Assembly (NCBI GenBank): GCA_933228895.1
Contig: OW121850.1
Location: forward strand, 27,847,773 to 27,911,772
Source: Platycnemis pennipes
Taxonomy: Eukaryota > Arthropoda > Insecta > Odonata > Platycnemididae
DNA length: 64,000 nt
Direction of reading: 5' to 3'
A program made the translations under genes and the position numbers. Shown one piece after another: positions 25,715-37,489 of the stretch (position 1 is its first letter; each line of letters begins with the position of its first letter). Under the pieces are notes generated by a model. That model was given only the letters and a program-made list of their open reading frames with translations. It was not told the DNA's origin and searched no databases.

Positions 25715-26105
25715 ATGATGCTTTTATAATAAGAGCCGAAGAAAGGCCAAGAATGGAAGCATTCGAAATGCGGCGTTATAATGTATAGTAAAAATCAAGA
25801 TCGACCGAATGGCAAATAAAGAAGTCCTGAGAATATTGGGGGAAAAGATAAGTCTGATGAAAACTTCAGAAAGATGACTGTACATAATTATAACCATACT
25901 TGAGTCATGATGAAGGTATTTGTAAGTGGAAGGACAATACGAAGAATGGAAAAGGAAAAAAATTACGAAATAATTGAAGCATATGCCTAGTAAAAGAATC
26001 TGCAGAAACGACTTACGGAAATGTGAAGAGGTTAGCCGATAGAGGAACTGAGTGGCAAACACAGAGAAAGCAGTGATAGAATTGATGTTTGGTGACGATG
26101 ATGAG
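25715..26105 (+). mobile_element. Degraded RTE-type LINE tail
   Basis: The block begins at a worn AEK-like segment (AGAGCCGAAGAAAGG) and reads MEAFEMRRYN, then AAATAAAGAAGTCCTGAGAA and AAAAGATAAGTCTGATGAAA. It later gives AGAGGTTAGCCGATAGAGGA and a GACGATGATGAG tail. Stops and indels break every frame. Because both this copy and its minus-strand neighbour have their own 3' ends, they are two insertions or an inverted duplication, not one element with an internal inversion. Confidence 0.65.
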
Positions 26106-26285
26106 TCAATGAAAGGAAATGTAGCTATGCTACATAAAACTATATGCGCCAGGAAAGGTTAAAGTCTTTCAAAAATGTCATTATTGTCTCTTTGCAAACG
26201 TAAATTGCTCAATATATTTATTTCCCCTTTGATTCAACGTACTTGCTACATAATTTTATTTCCATATTAGTGAAAAAATTTCATC

Positions 26286-26785
26286 CACATCTATATCTAC
26301 ATAATTCACTGCAATCTACCATAAAGGTGTGTGGCAGGGGTGGAATTCACGCCAGGCATACATTACGCATCGTGCATAAAATGGATTAGTAAAAATATTC
26401 TGGTCTAAACTTCACATTAAAAAATTAAAATAGCAACGCAATCATGCAACAATATGCTATTACATGGGTTAGTCCTTATTTAAAAGTCCTTATGCAACAT
26501 TAAACTACCTATGCTATCCATTGATACTCTCGTTTTTTTGCTATTGGATATATTTATAGCTATTCATATCGCTAATTGTACGAGAAAAGTAAGACATCTT
26601 GAATTTGACAGTTCGTCAATCGTTTTCTCTAATTTTGTATTTTATGGTCCAGTCTAAGTTGGAGTTAGCAAAATATTTTTTACGTCATCAGTGAAAATAT
26701 TATCTTGGAATTTATTTATGAGATTTAAGTATAAATTTAAACCTACGATCTGACAATGATTCCCATTTTAGTTGACTTTCATCGC
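26286..26785 (-). mobile_element. Jockey-type LINE tail, minus strand
   Basis: On the minus strand the coding part begins QLKWESLSDRRFKFILKSHK (a Jockey LKWESLSDRR-like motif). It continues with a CTTTTCTCGTACAATTAGCG segment and a 3' UTR ending in CCCCTGCCACACACCTTTAT and a GTAGATATAGATG tail. It matches 13013-13554 along most of its length. Premature stops disable it. Confidence 0.75.
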
Positions 26786-26939
26786 GATGAATAGTATTTT
26801 GTGCAGAGGATAAGAGCCCCGTTCCTAAAGGCGAATCACACTGGTCATGTATAAGAGGTTGCTTTGTGAGCGAGAAGTTATACAATGTACACGTCATAGT
26901 TACCACAACATTCCAGCCGGAGCATCCATCGGTCTCCAA

Positions 26940-27370
26940 GGGAAATAAAAAAAGACATTACACCTCCGCGGCCGGCGCGAAAACTCCCCAAATATCACAG
27001 ATAATGGACTCGTGCAAAATGTGGTGGAAACACCTATCACTTCCACCATGATTCATCGGTTAGTTTTACCCCGAGTCCCATTTTTATTCACGTTATCCCC
27101 GGAACGGCGGTGGCAATCCGCGGATCAAATTGGACGCAGGCGACAAATTTCCAAGTGGATAAATGGCCTTCACGTCACGTTCGAAACAAAGGATTTTCGC
27201 GTTTCGCACTTTTCATTTTGCAAAAAAAAAACGCTTCAAAATAGTTGACGTGGAAAACGAAGCATTTGGAGTTTGGAATTAAAAAACTGTCCATGTTGTT
27301 GAGCAGCAGAGACGCTATCCGATGTGGAAACCTTCAACGCGGTCTTATCGGATCCAAGGTATGTGCTGAA
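26940..27370. other. CpG-richer block
   Basis: Higher GC and CpG than the flanks. Consecutive short plus-strand frames are open, but none shows a known domain. Confidence 0.2.
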
Positions 27371-29860
27371 AAATACCAGGATTTACGTGTGTTTTTGATT
27401 TTACGGGAAAATTCATCAAATAGTCATGCTATACAAAACAAAAATTCAGCAAGTTTTGAATGAAACATATTTATGCCTGCAAAGTTTTATTTCATAGGTT
27501 TTTCAAGTTCTCTCACGATCTCTGCCACACAATAGTGATACGCTATTAGTCCTGATTACTACCAATATACCTACCTATTACATTTATTTCAATTCTTATG
27601 TTCTAGCATTCCCAGGACCCCACAGCTATTACCAATAACCCATAAAATGGCTGGAGTAAGTTTAGGTTTAAGGAGTTGTAACTGCCAAAGTTATACTACA
27701 CCGTGTAACTAATATCCAAAACCAAAGACAAACATAACATCATGCCCGATGCGGGACTCAAACTCAAGGCCATTGACTTAAAATTCCGGCACGGTACTCA
27801 CCTGGCCACTACGGCTGCAAAGATGAATTATAGCGAGCATATATACCTTCAATGTATGACCGTAATTATTCCAAGTAAATAAGTTTCAAAGTCCGTGAAT
27901 AAAATGTAAAATTTCAGGTCAAACATGAACGACGTCTTTGTTCCAGCCATGATACTAGAGTTCATCGAAAAAGATTTTTACAAGCATAACAGCACAGAGG
28001 CATGGCAGAAATTACTTCAGCAGCTTTTGAAATATAACAGCTTGACTAAGGATAAAAGTTTATTTTCATCTACCCTGGTGGCTACGTGATAGAGATAAGA
28101 GTCAGAAGCTCGTCATTTAACGACGAGCCTGTGTTAATGCTTAAAATTATTATATCACCAAACACATTGAAATTCTTCGCCATCTAAATTCTTCAATTGC
28201 CTAAATACCATAGCAATATTAAAATCTCATGAAGTGCATAATATCGGAGTTTATTTAACTTATTTAGCTGTCCATCTAATAATTTTCCGAGGTGGATGTA
28301 GGAATAAATGACAGAAGGTATTGATTTACGTTGGAGCAAATATTAATTTTTAACGGTAAAATCCATAAGCAATATTGAATGATTTAATATTTTTTAGCTA
28401 CTTTCAAACATTAAACTGTCCCCATTAGTCGGGAATATAGTACAGGATGAGTCCTCGTTTCGAGTTTAAGCATCATTTACACTGACAATATCAAATTTTA
28501 CCACTAACACTCTCACCACATATCAGATAAAAACTTCTAAAGAATGTTCACCCGGTTATCTTAATGTTAAAAAGAAGATTGATCACAATTTTTAAAATTA
28601 TAGCTTTAAAATTACATTCACACTACAGAAACCGTCTACGTGGACAGTTTTTGTGGCAAAAGATCCTAAATAACGAATATATTTAAAACAAAAAATGTTC
28701 TCATTTAGTAATAAGTATAATTTTATTCGATAATTAGCTAAAATTAAACAATTAACTAGGGCTTTAGATGTGTAAATAAAAAAAAATCCACACACTGTGT
28801 TCACACATATAAAAAATGAAATGAGACAATTAACAATACCTAATGAATAACTACAAATACTGAAAAAAATCACAATATCAGTATTAGATTATGGGCTTCT
28901 TAAAAGATCACAATTTTTCATAATAAAATGTTAACTTGATACTTTAACCGTTAAATCTATGAAATTTTCAAAACTAAAGTAGCTACAAGCGGAACATCAA
29001 CCGTTAATAGAGGATAAATGGACCACGACTCAATGAATACTCGACCATTTTGTTAATATATTATGAATACATACATAACGTAATTAATTAAGGATCCCCT
29101 ACCATGTAGATAACACGCAGCTACATACAGTTTCTTGGTTAAGATAATAATTTCAAAACAGTGAGAATATTTGTAATCGGTAGAGTTTGAGATGTCACCT
29201 TGAAACATAACTACGCATAATCCTACAGTTTATCTCGTCGCAATGTGGCAACAGTAATAGAAACAAAGCCCACGTACGTTATCCTCAATTATGCTTATGT
29301 CTAGGTCAACTTTCAGAAAACTTTTCCGGCCACGAGCTATGATCACCCGACAAATTATAGAAACAAGATAAGCAAGATAAAACAAGCACTAAGTATTCTG
29401 ATGAGAGACTCCATTCCAATAATTTTTCAAATCAAAATATCAGAAACCATATTAGAGATTCTGATTCGTCCGGGGATAATGAGAAGAGAGGATATTAAAG
29501 ATTGCATGTGAGAAATGGAGTCTGAGGAAATACATAAAAAAGGTGACCAAGACGCTAAAATATAAGAATTTTTACCTATATTTCCAAGCACAATAGATAC
29601 CTACATCCATAAGTGATATTGGTACCAGCCCGACTAATATCCTGTAAGCTCAATGTCGATATAGTATCACAGAATATTCTGCATCTATGCGATCTGAGTT
29701 GAAAAATTAAGAGGGAGACTAGGAGAAATAAATATGAGAATAAAACTGCGTCGTTCCTCCTAACCACCACAGCTTCTGAACTGACGGTGACTGGTATTTA
29801 GAAAACAGTTTATTTTTTTGTCGAAGTTCAGAAATCGGTAAATATCTGAACGATGCGGTG
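27371..29860. other. AT-rich stretch; nothing recognised except one SINE fragment
   Basis: Apart from the SINE head at 27742-27822 I see no gene or transposon. A short perfect hairpin (GCTCGTC-ATTTAAC-GACGAGC, near 28109) does not match the histone 3' stem-loop. Confidence 0.35.
27742..27822 (-). mobile_element. tRNA-derived SINE head
   Basis: Minus strand: an A-box-like CCGTAGTGGCCAGGTGAG is followed about 45 bases later by a B-box-like GAGTTTGAGTCCCGC, then CATCGGGCATGATG as the start of the body. Spacing fits a tRNA-derived promoter. The anticodon arm has decayed, so it is not a tRNA gene. Confidence 0.6.
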
Positions 29861-30350
29861 TGACGAAGAAGAAGGGAATGAGGCGACGTCATCAATTAGG
29901 GAAAAGCGACTGCACGGCAGAGGTCGCGCCAATTGATGAGCTAGCTGTATCCTGGAGGGAAGGGGGAGAGGTCTGGAGAGACCAACAACGGGGGAGAGAT
30001 TAGCGACAGAACTGGAAGGGGAAGAGAGAGTTGAGGTGGAGAGGAAATGTGGATTGGGACGGTTCTCAACGTGCATGTACGTATCCGACTTTGTTTAGAC
30101 AGCCGGAGTTTTGGATTAAAACCGTCTGCGAAGTTTGCGTTGCACGAGCAATAAGCCGAGAAATATCCGCGGGAGTGCGAAAAGCGGAAAAAAAAATAAA
30201 ATCCCAAGCTGTTATCTGGCGTCCGGGCTGTCCTTGGGGAACGGCAGGGGATCTGGGAGGGGCAGATGAGGGTGGGTGGAGTCGCGAGTTGGGCGGAGGG
30301 GTGGGGGGGTTAAGGGGCAGTGTCACGCCATAGACACGGGACAGCACCGG
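29860..30350. other. G-rich and CpG-rich block
   Basis: The plus strand is G/A-rich to about 30060, then CpG-rich, then G-rich again around 30220-30320 with runs of G. Open frames occur on both strands but are low-complexity. Possible promoter or UTR; not proven. Confidence 0.3.
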
Positions 30351-30918
30351 TGCGGTTAGCAGTTGGGACACATAAATGATATCAGTAACGTGCTTGACTA
30401 CTGCGGCAAGCATAATTACTCATATCAAAATCAATTATTAAAATTACAAAGGAAAGAATGAGAACACGAATGAACAACGTTACACTTGTACGCATTCCCT
30501 CACACCCACTCACACCCATTCCATAAAAAATGTTAGTATTCATTTCGGCGCGCATCCTATTCCTCTTCACCATACACCTAATTATTTTCCTATCCCTCCC
30601 CTCCCTCGCTTTCCTGACATTCTCCCCCATCACGTACTTTTTACGTCCATTTTTCCCTAATTTTACCTCCTCAATGCATCAAGAATAACAATTTAACATT
30701 TTATTTGGAGAATTTAATATTCCTTTTTCATGCTTCTATTGTCTGACTTCCTTCCAATCATCGCATTTGGTGCTTACTCCTTACAACAAACCACGCCCCT
30801 TTTAATCTCCATGTTGGATTACAAAAACTCCATAAATTCACAAGCATTCACAAATCACTACGTCTACCTTAAACTTTTTCTTCCTCCATCTTGTAAACTG
30901 CAAACAACGACAAGATTG

Positions 30919-31482
30919 AAAAAGTTAAAAATCTCCAATGGCCGTAAAAATAGGCAACCCTCGGTCTTCAAGGTACACAACAACAAATTGCTGTGTTGGT
31001 TTGCGGGATAGTCAATTCCACAGCAGTGACCAACCACAGCCTGTCAACTAGAAACCCTCCCGTGGTGGTTTACGGGAATGTTTCTTCCTCGCCAGTGACA
31101 CAACCACAGACACACACACTCAACCCAATCGGGATCATTCACAGGTTTGATGGAACCCTGTTCAGGATGCCTGGGTTATGATTGCAAACACACTCTCAGG
31201 CACACAGGCAATTAGAAAAACACTCAAATGGGCACACCTTCTGGGTGAATCGAGCTCAAAAAGAGCGTAGTCAAGGTGCAAGGACAAAACGAGGATGTAC
31301 GTCGGGCCGACGACGAGGAAGTACCATTCCCGTAAACCACCACAAGAGGTTTTTTTGGTTGAGAGGCTGTGGTTGGTCACTGCTGTGGAATTGACCCTCC
31401 CGCAAACCAACACAGCAATTTTTTGTAGTATACCTTAACGAGGGTTGCCAATTTTAACGGCCATTGGATATTTTTAATTTTA
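30919..31482. mobile_element. DNA element with ~170-bp terminal inverted repeats
   Basis: The left arm (30919-31091) and right arm (31314-31482) are inverted copies. Shared landmarks in left-arm sense are TCCAATGGCCGT, GGCAACCCTCG, TTGCTGTGTTGGTTTGCGGG, GTCAATTCCACAGCAGTGAC and GGTGGTTTACGGGAATG. As a result the two strands encode near-identical peptides at each end (both begin MLVCG, then VNSTAVTNHSLST). The 222-bp centre is unique and codes for nothing recognisable. The form is that of a non-autonomous foldback DNA transposon. I could not identify a TSD, so the superfamily is open. Confidence 0.7.
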
Positions 31483-31489
31483 TTTGTCA

Positions 31490-32400
31490 CTTTAAGAGAC
31501 CGAAAAGCTCAACTGCTTAGATTTTAACGACTAGAGTGTGTGGTATCCGGTGACCCAGCACCAACATGCGTTTTTGAGGAGTTGACCAATAATAGTTTTG
31601 GCTGTTTCAATACCAATATCATTGTAAATAAATGAACCAAAGAAATACGCTCGATTTGCATTTGTAACCGTCTCCTACCTCAGACTAATTTCATGCCGAA
31701 TAGATAACGAATAAATTATTTGTGCAAAAACTAGGCGTGTGAAGCAAGGGTAGCCATACCCTTAGCTTTACTTGTTCCATCATTGATTTAACATTGCTTA
31801 GCAATGCTTCTCTTTATATGGTATGTTGGAACTCTTTTCCAATCTATTTTTATAAGCCTATCTCACCAATGCATTTTCATTAACGATGCCCTTGGTGGTC
31901 AGGTTCTTTGATGGCAAAAAATTTTCCCAAACATTCATGTATACATTTTTTGGTTTCGTGATATGGAACAGAAAAATATTTTTCATTGTCATAGTTCAGT
32001 TTATCATTATTGTAACTTTCTTATGGAACATGTTTGGTGGTAGAAGATCAATAAATAACATTGTTGTTAGAAATTAAAATGATGCTACATGCTAACCAAA
32101 AACAATCTGAACGTGTATTCTTCTGGATAAATGTAAACTTGCGTTAGTTCAAATCTGAGACAATCGGATGAATCATTAGTAACCTATATTCTAGGGGTTG
32201 GAAAAAATTTATGATTTTCTATGTTTCAGCTTTGCGCCATTTCTGGGTTTCTAAATAATCTGGAAATACTTTTCGCAAAAACGCGACGGTTCAGGGCTTA
32301 GCATTTCATATTTTAGAATAGAAGATTCGTAATTAAATCACAAATGTTCAAAATCATTACAATTATGCGTTGTTCAATGAAACTCAACCCTTAACGACAC
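31490..32400. other. Stretch with no recognised feature
   Basis: AT-rich DNA. A hydrophobic frame at 31886-32077 has no family I recognise. Confidence 0.35.
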
Positions 32401-32404
32401 ATGT

Positions 32405-32475
32405 AATCCATGACTAAGGTGGGATTCAATCCCGGAAGCTTTGGGCAACCCGACCGCCACTAGTCTATGCTTCCA
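32405..32475 (-). mobile_element. tRNA-derived SINE head
   Basis: Minus strand: A-box-like GACTAGTGGCGGTCGGG, then a B-box-like CCGGGATTGAATCCC about 30 bases on, followed by ACCTTAGTCATGGATTACAT. The spacing is that of a tRNA, but the arms do not pair fully. No TSD found. Confidence 0.55.
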
Positions 32476-33058
32476 CATGGATTCCTAGTATTCACTACTG
32501 AACACAAAACGTCCCACTGTAATCCAATACTTCCTAACTGACCACTTAATAGTACTCCCATATACACTACACTAAGCTTTAGGAAATATAGGCATACAAA
32601 ATGATAAAGAAACAAAATTGAACAAACGTGCGATGAAGCCCTGGTTTTGGCGACAAAGGCCTTGTGTTGCTTCAGAGACTTTGTCGCTATTTTGAATAGA
32701 GTGTAGGAACGTCCAACTACGAAAATGATGCTTACATATTCAGGGTTCATAACACTTTCCATTTTCAATTTCCCTGACTTTTCCCTGATTTCCAGGCCCA
32801 ATTTTTTTAATTTCCCTGACTTTATATCAATGGCAAAGCAGTCGTATGTACGGATTTTATGGAAAAATGCAGCCAGGTATGTTGTGAAATAAAATTTATT
32901 TATTCCAGGAAAGTAACATATTCCAGTCAAAGTTCAAAAACAAAACAACGGACGAGCAAACCAAGTAGCCAAATCCCGATCCCGAGCGAGCCGCCAAGTC
33001 GGCGCTACTCCTATCCAGCCTACAGGCTAGCCGCCCATCCAGGACGGCTAGTTGACGC

Positions 33059-33762
33059 TAGAGATGGGTAAATTACCGTAATTTTCAATGGAGGTACATT
33101 ACCGTGGTAAATTACGGTAATTTTCGGTTGGTTATTCAGGGGAGGCGACCGACAGCTGGGATGATTTGCGCCATATGGGATAGGTGGATAACTGGGTAAT
33201 GGTAGGAGTTTTCAGGGAACGGAGGAAGGGTGGAGAGAAACCCGGCGTTGGAATTAGCCTACTCTTAACGAAAGGCGCCAAGGGGACCACGGCTTAACGT
33301 CCAATCCGACGGACGGAGTACTGAACTTGAAATGCCCTCCACTATGCACTCAAGTGGGGACCGGTTTTGCACTGAAAAATCCGCCACTGCCGGGAATCGA
33401 ACCCAGGCCCGGTATGGGAGGCCAGTACTCTAGCCACCACACCAACCCGATCCCCACGATAATTTTCGAAAATTCTCCTGGTCGTCCGTCGCTCCTTTCG
33501 AAAATACCTCTGCGCAATGTGTATTTTTTTATTTCACTCTGAATTAATCACGGACACAATGTAAACAAAACCGTTTTAGCTACTCAATTTATAATATCAC
33601 CCATTCCAATGGTTTCTTCGTGAGGAAGAAATTTTCTGAAAAAGAACTTTTCTGAAGTTAACGGTTTATTACGGTTATTTTCAGGGGTGTTGGAAATTAA
33701 CGAAAAATACCACGGTAATTTACGAAAATTACCGCGGTCATTTCCCGAGTTGCCCATCTCTA
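33059..33762. mobile_element. Inner hAT-like element (nest level 2)
   Basis: TAGAGATGGGTAA (33059-33071) is answered by inverted TTGCCCATCTCTA (33750-33762). The subterminal parts also match in inverted form: many AATTACCGTAATTTTC-type units run in from both ends. Flanks GTTGACGC (33051-33058) and TCTGACAC (33763-33770) agree at 5 of 8 positions, which could be a decayed 8-bp hAT TSD. No transposase is encoded. It interrupts the outer element, so it is younger. Confidence 0.6.
33127..33459 (-). mobile_element. tRNA-derived SINE with 9-bp TSD (nest level 3)
   Basis: Minus strand: GGTGTGGTGGCTAGAGTAC carries the A box, and GGCCTGGGTTCGATTCCCGG carries the B box at tRNA spacing. The anticodon arm reads CTGGC-CTCCCAT-ACCGG, Gly(CCC)-like. 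A body of about 250 bp follows. TAATTTTCG flanks both sides (33118-33126 and 33460-33468). The host element contains other copies of that motif, so the TSD is likely but not certain. It sits inside the inner hAT-like element and is the youngest of the three. Confidence 0.75.
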
Positions 33763-33934
33763 TCTGACACTATCAAAATGTGCAACTCGCTGCTCAAGCG
33801 CAGCAATGCTCCATGCGCTCAACCGCGATTTTCATCTTTTTCCAGTGCCTCTGGAGTTTTCCCCTGGTCAAAATCGAATTTTCCTGACATTTCCATGACT
33901 TCCTCGACTTCCCTGACCGATATGAACCCTGATA

Positions 33935-36160
33935 TATCCTAGCAAGCTACTATAGGAGTTGAGCGTTCGCAAAAAAACGGCTACACGTGTTGACGATGCC
34001 CCTCATTCCGATACGCCATTTGAACACCTTATTCCACTAAACATTTGAACTCCTCACATTTTCCCATCGCACCAAACCTATTTTTTTTATACTGACGGAA
34101 GCAGAAATTAGGTCAAGCTCATGTGAGGGTACCTCGACCTTGCCGGTCGTGATTTTGCGACGGGTCGATATTTAATGCCCCAAAACCACGGGATGCGGTT
34201 GGTGATGGCCCACTTGGCGCTGAGTACGGAAAAATTATCAGATCGCTGATTCACAGACACGCTTCAATGTGCCAGAGAAGACAGTCTAATAACTCAAAAA
34301 AGAAAGGTACCTTTAAATTTCATGGTTTATAGTCAGGTAAAAAGAGTGAAAACATTATTAAATTAAACCCTTCTATATGATGAGAATATAATATTCCTCA
34401 ACCGCAAAACGAACGGAGACAGATTATTTTTCAATTATCGGAAAGCAATGGTTGAGAGTAGAATCACCTGCACGATAGTACCTTCGACATGAATTACCTC
34501 TGAAAATGATCAAAGGACAAAGGAGTATATGGTAGACCTAGATGATAATGTATTGTATTAATGTAGAGTTACGTTAACATAAGGAGTAAAAGGATTCCAT
34601 TCCAGCGGTGAGCATTGTAAGAAAACTCTTCAATTGAAACGGGCGTGAATGAGGATCGTTACATTAAGAAGTTTTCAAACACCTGAAAAACTGATTTTGA
34701 GGGTTATGCTGTTCTTCTCGCTTTCCATGAGATTTTTAAACGAATATGCTTGGGATAAAAGGAACGAATCAAAGACATACCTGTGAGTCTGACCTCCTCA
34801 TCGAATATAAACAGTGGGATACAGCATGCAGTGAAGCTGCGACTATAAAATACGACGAGACCTCAATAGGTGTATCTCTACTTATGGATAAATCTCTTGT
34901 GATTACTAGTTTTTCAACACGACATAGAAAAACGTCAATATTGTGTCTCAATTTTCGCTTATATTGCTACTTTACACAAATGCATTAGGTGAAGTAGGAA
35001 CAATCAATGTCATAAGTGAAGGAAACGAAAGGAATTCGTTAGTCTATAGTAAATTTCTACTTCTAACATAAACAATATAGTCACGAAATCAATCCTACAC
35101 TTATTCGTTTCATACGGTAATCAAGTGAACCAAAAAATTCGAGCTTAGAAAGACAAACATATTAAACACAATATTATAAAACATTACTATGAGTTCCAAC
35201 ATCGTAACGATTAGTAACATAAAGGCCCATCAATCACATTAGTGATACAATAAATAAAGAAATACGTACTGTCATAATGAGATATTGAACCAGTTTGAAT
35301 CTACGTAAAACTTTTAGATAACAATTTTGAAAAAATCTAAATGTATAAATTTTTTGCATATTAGACATGATTCATTATGAAGAACAAAGGAATAATCTAT
35401 AAAATTAATTTCATAGATTTCTTTTTGGGAATGCCTTTTCTCAATTTGAGTGATTAATCCAGAGAATGGATTTCACATTCTGCAATGTTTTTAAAGCGGG
35501 TTGTGCGAAGAGCAGGATAGTAGGTATATTAAATTTACACCAACTCTCGTAATAATATTAGAAATTTTTGGCATATTATTTCATGGAATATGTAAATATT
35601 CAGCCTTTACATTAAGAAGTAATGCTTAAAGGAAAGCAGCTGGTAAATGCATCACTTTTTTATATCTCGTCGTCGAAACGGAGTATACGTAGAAAAAAAG
35701 ACAGTAACACTTAGTAAAAATGATTCCTTAGGTCAAAAGCCAATATTATCCACTTGTGTTTTTAAGCGCGATAACTTACAGATTTTATCGTAAAAATTAA
35801 TTGGAATAGAAATCACTTTTAAGTAAAGTAACGTTTAATATACAAAAACTCATAACTAATGTACCCTAATAAACGCCAAAAAATATCTTAATGCAACACG
35901 AGCTCTTACTTTTTATATTTAAGCCTTTATTTGACTCTAAATCGTGTTGGAAGGCGATTTAAAAACTGAAAAAGTCACTTCAGTATTACTACTTTAGACA
36001 TCAGGCTGGTGATAAGCAATCACGGTTTGAATTTCAATATGAAGGCACCTACATCAAAGGAATCTCGCGGGTGTTTTATTGAAGAAACTTCCAAGATATA
36101 ACTAACTTTTGAGGCAGATATATGCACAATCTTAAAAAACGCAACTGCAACATTTTATTC
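33935..36160. other. Stretch with no recognised feature
   Basis: AT-rich DNA with short frames only and no identifiable repeats. Confidence 0.4.
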
Positions 36161-36790
36161 GTGACGTCTTTCGAGAACGTACGTTTCGGAACGAAATGAA
36201 GGAAGGGGTAAGGAAGGTGAATAACATCGTACTAATTTCCTCTCTTAACTCATTTCCTGGCCTCCACCACATTTTAACTCAGAGTTGTTGATGGTGTTGC
36301 TCCACGGGTAAGTAAAGGAAGGCAGCTTCTCTCTCCCTCTTCTCCTACCGCCAGACCCTATCCTACAGGAAGGCAACTCGTCACATACGTCCCCACTCCC
36401 CAGGAGAGAGTTGCACCGTGACAAATATCGTCGCGCAGCTGGATTTACCTCCGTTCAAAGTTTCTCGCCGCTGCAACGCCAGACGCTCTGAATCTAATGC
36501 GAAGCCGCCGACGCCAGGAAAAAAAAGCGAACACCGAGCTCGCGTCGGGGGCGGGGGAGCGCGAATTACGAGCGGAGTTTTCCTCGATGACAAACACAAG
36601 CTCTCGGGAAGCGTGCGAGGAAATTCACGGAGGGAAAAGAGTTTCCGAAGATTCGTCCCGGCGCAGCTAGGAACAAAAAGTCATCCTGTGATCCCGGTAG
36701 GTAACCTGAAGAGAGATATCAACTTGTCGCCGGTTTTTCCATGTCAATTAGCCACAAGACTTCACCGTTTTAGGATTATAAAATAAAATT
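36160..36790. other. CpG-rich block with 122-codon open frame
   Basis: A CpG-rich island-like segment. The plus frame 36418-36786 encodes a basic, Arg/Ser/Gly-rich sequence with no domain. Its length fits chance in GC-rich DNA. A donor-like CGGGTAAGTA lies near 36308. The block could hold a promoter or first exon, but this is not shown. Confidence 0.3.
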
Positions 36791-37078
36791 TCATATCATT
36801 TGTCAGATCAGGAAAAACATTTTTCATTCATTAGAGGTACCCGCAGTACTGAGCCAGGTATACTTTATCGTGAAAACTTTTACAACTGCTCTTTCTGCAG
36901 CAACGTAATTACTTTGTACACCAAAAGCACAAATAATGATACCTTAATCAGTTATTTTTTTTACATTTTATGCCACTTCACGTATATTCAGTAGAGTAAT
37001 TTCTCTCAGAAAAACAATGAGCGCCTGGGAGGAGCGAATTTTCAACTTATTCCGGAAAAAATTTCACATTGTTTCGGC

Positions 37079-37414
37079 TAGAGCTATAGAAGAATGATGA
37101 AGATAAATGGATCGACCTAGTGACAAACGAAGAAGTCTTAAGAAGAAAGGAAGAAAAGAGAAGTCTGATGAGAACTAGAAGAAGACGGGACAACCTAATC
37201 TGCCATATCTTAAGATACGATGGCCTGATGAAGACAATCACCGAGGGAAAGGTGAATGAGATGAAAGGAAAAGGAAAGCGTCGCATCAGATATATGAAAC
37301 AGGTCGTGAATGATATGAAAGAGAGGAATTATGTTAATATGAAGATTTTGGCCGAATTCAATCGAATGGAGGGCAGCCTCAAACCAATCCAAGGATTGTC
37401 GACCGATGATGGTG
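37079..37414 (+). mobile_element. Best-preserved RTE-type LINE tail, with near-perfect TSD
   Basis: This 5'-truncated copy starts in the R-R-M-M-K segment (AGAAGAATGATGAAG). It carries the C-terminal block as an open frame from 37120: TNEEVLRRKEEKRSLM, RRRDNLICHILRYDGLMKT, then a basic GKGKRRIRYMKQVVNDMKER. It ends with a GATTGTCGACCGATGATG-type terminus. Flanks ATTGTTTCGGC (37068-37078) and ATTGCTTCGGC (37415-37425) differ at one base and fit an 11-bp TSD. The frame stays open past the insertion to 37488, so its last ~25 codons are flanking DNA. Catalytic RT and endonuclease domains are absent. Confidence 0.8.
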
Positions 37415-37489
37415 ATTGCTTCGGCAAGGATAAAAGGAAACGATATGAAATCTCTCTAAAACACTGGCAAAAGGGAAAAATTAAATAAA

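Larger units (their letters stand above)
32741..33931. mobile_element. Outer hAT-like element (nest level 1)
   Basis: CAGGGTTCAT (32741-32750) is repeated inverted as ATGAACCCTG (33922-33931). Inside each end are repeated TTCCCTGACTTT-type motifs (around 32768, 32811 and 33880-33918), a pattern seen in many non-autonomous hAT elements that start with CAGGGT. No clear 8-bp TSD remains, so it is old. A frame spanning its left end (about 32460-32930, minus) is a by-product of the repeat motif and is not called a gene. It is interrupted by a second element at 33059-33762. Confidence 0.6.

Noticed and set aside
28109..28129. Perfect 7-bp-stem hairpin
   Set aside because: Does not match the histone mRNA stem-loop, and no histone gene is near. 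Rho-independent terminators do not apply in this eukaryotic setting.
32460..32930. 156-codon minus-strand open frame
   Set aside because: Runs across a SINE head and the left end of the outer hAT-like element. Its repeated SGKLK...REKSGKLK motif comes from the TTCCCTGACTTT repeats.
33380..33456. tRNA-Gly-like sequence on the minus strand
   Set aside because: Followed by a SINE body and flanked by a TSD; mispairs in the anticodon stem.
36418..36786. 122-codon plus-strand open frame
   Set aside because: Basic low-complexity composition in a CpG-rich block with overlapping open frames; no domain.
37415..37488. End of the RTE open frame
   Set aside because: These codons lie beyond the TSD and are flanking DNA, not part of the element.
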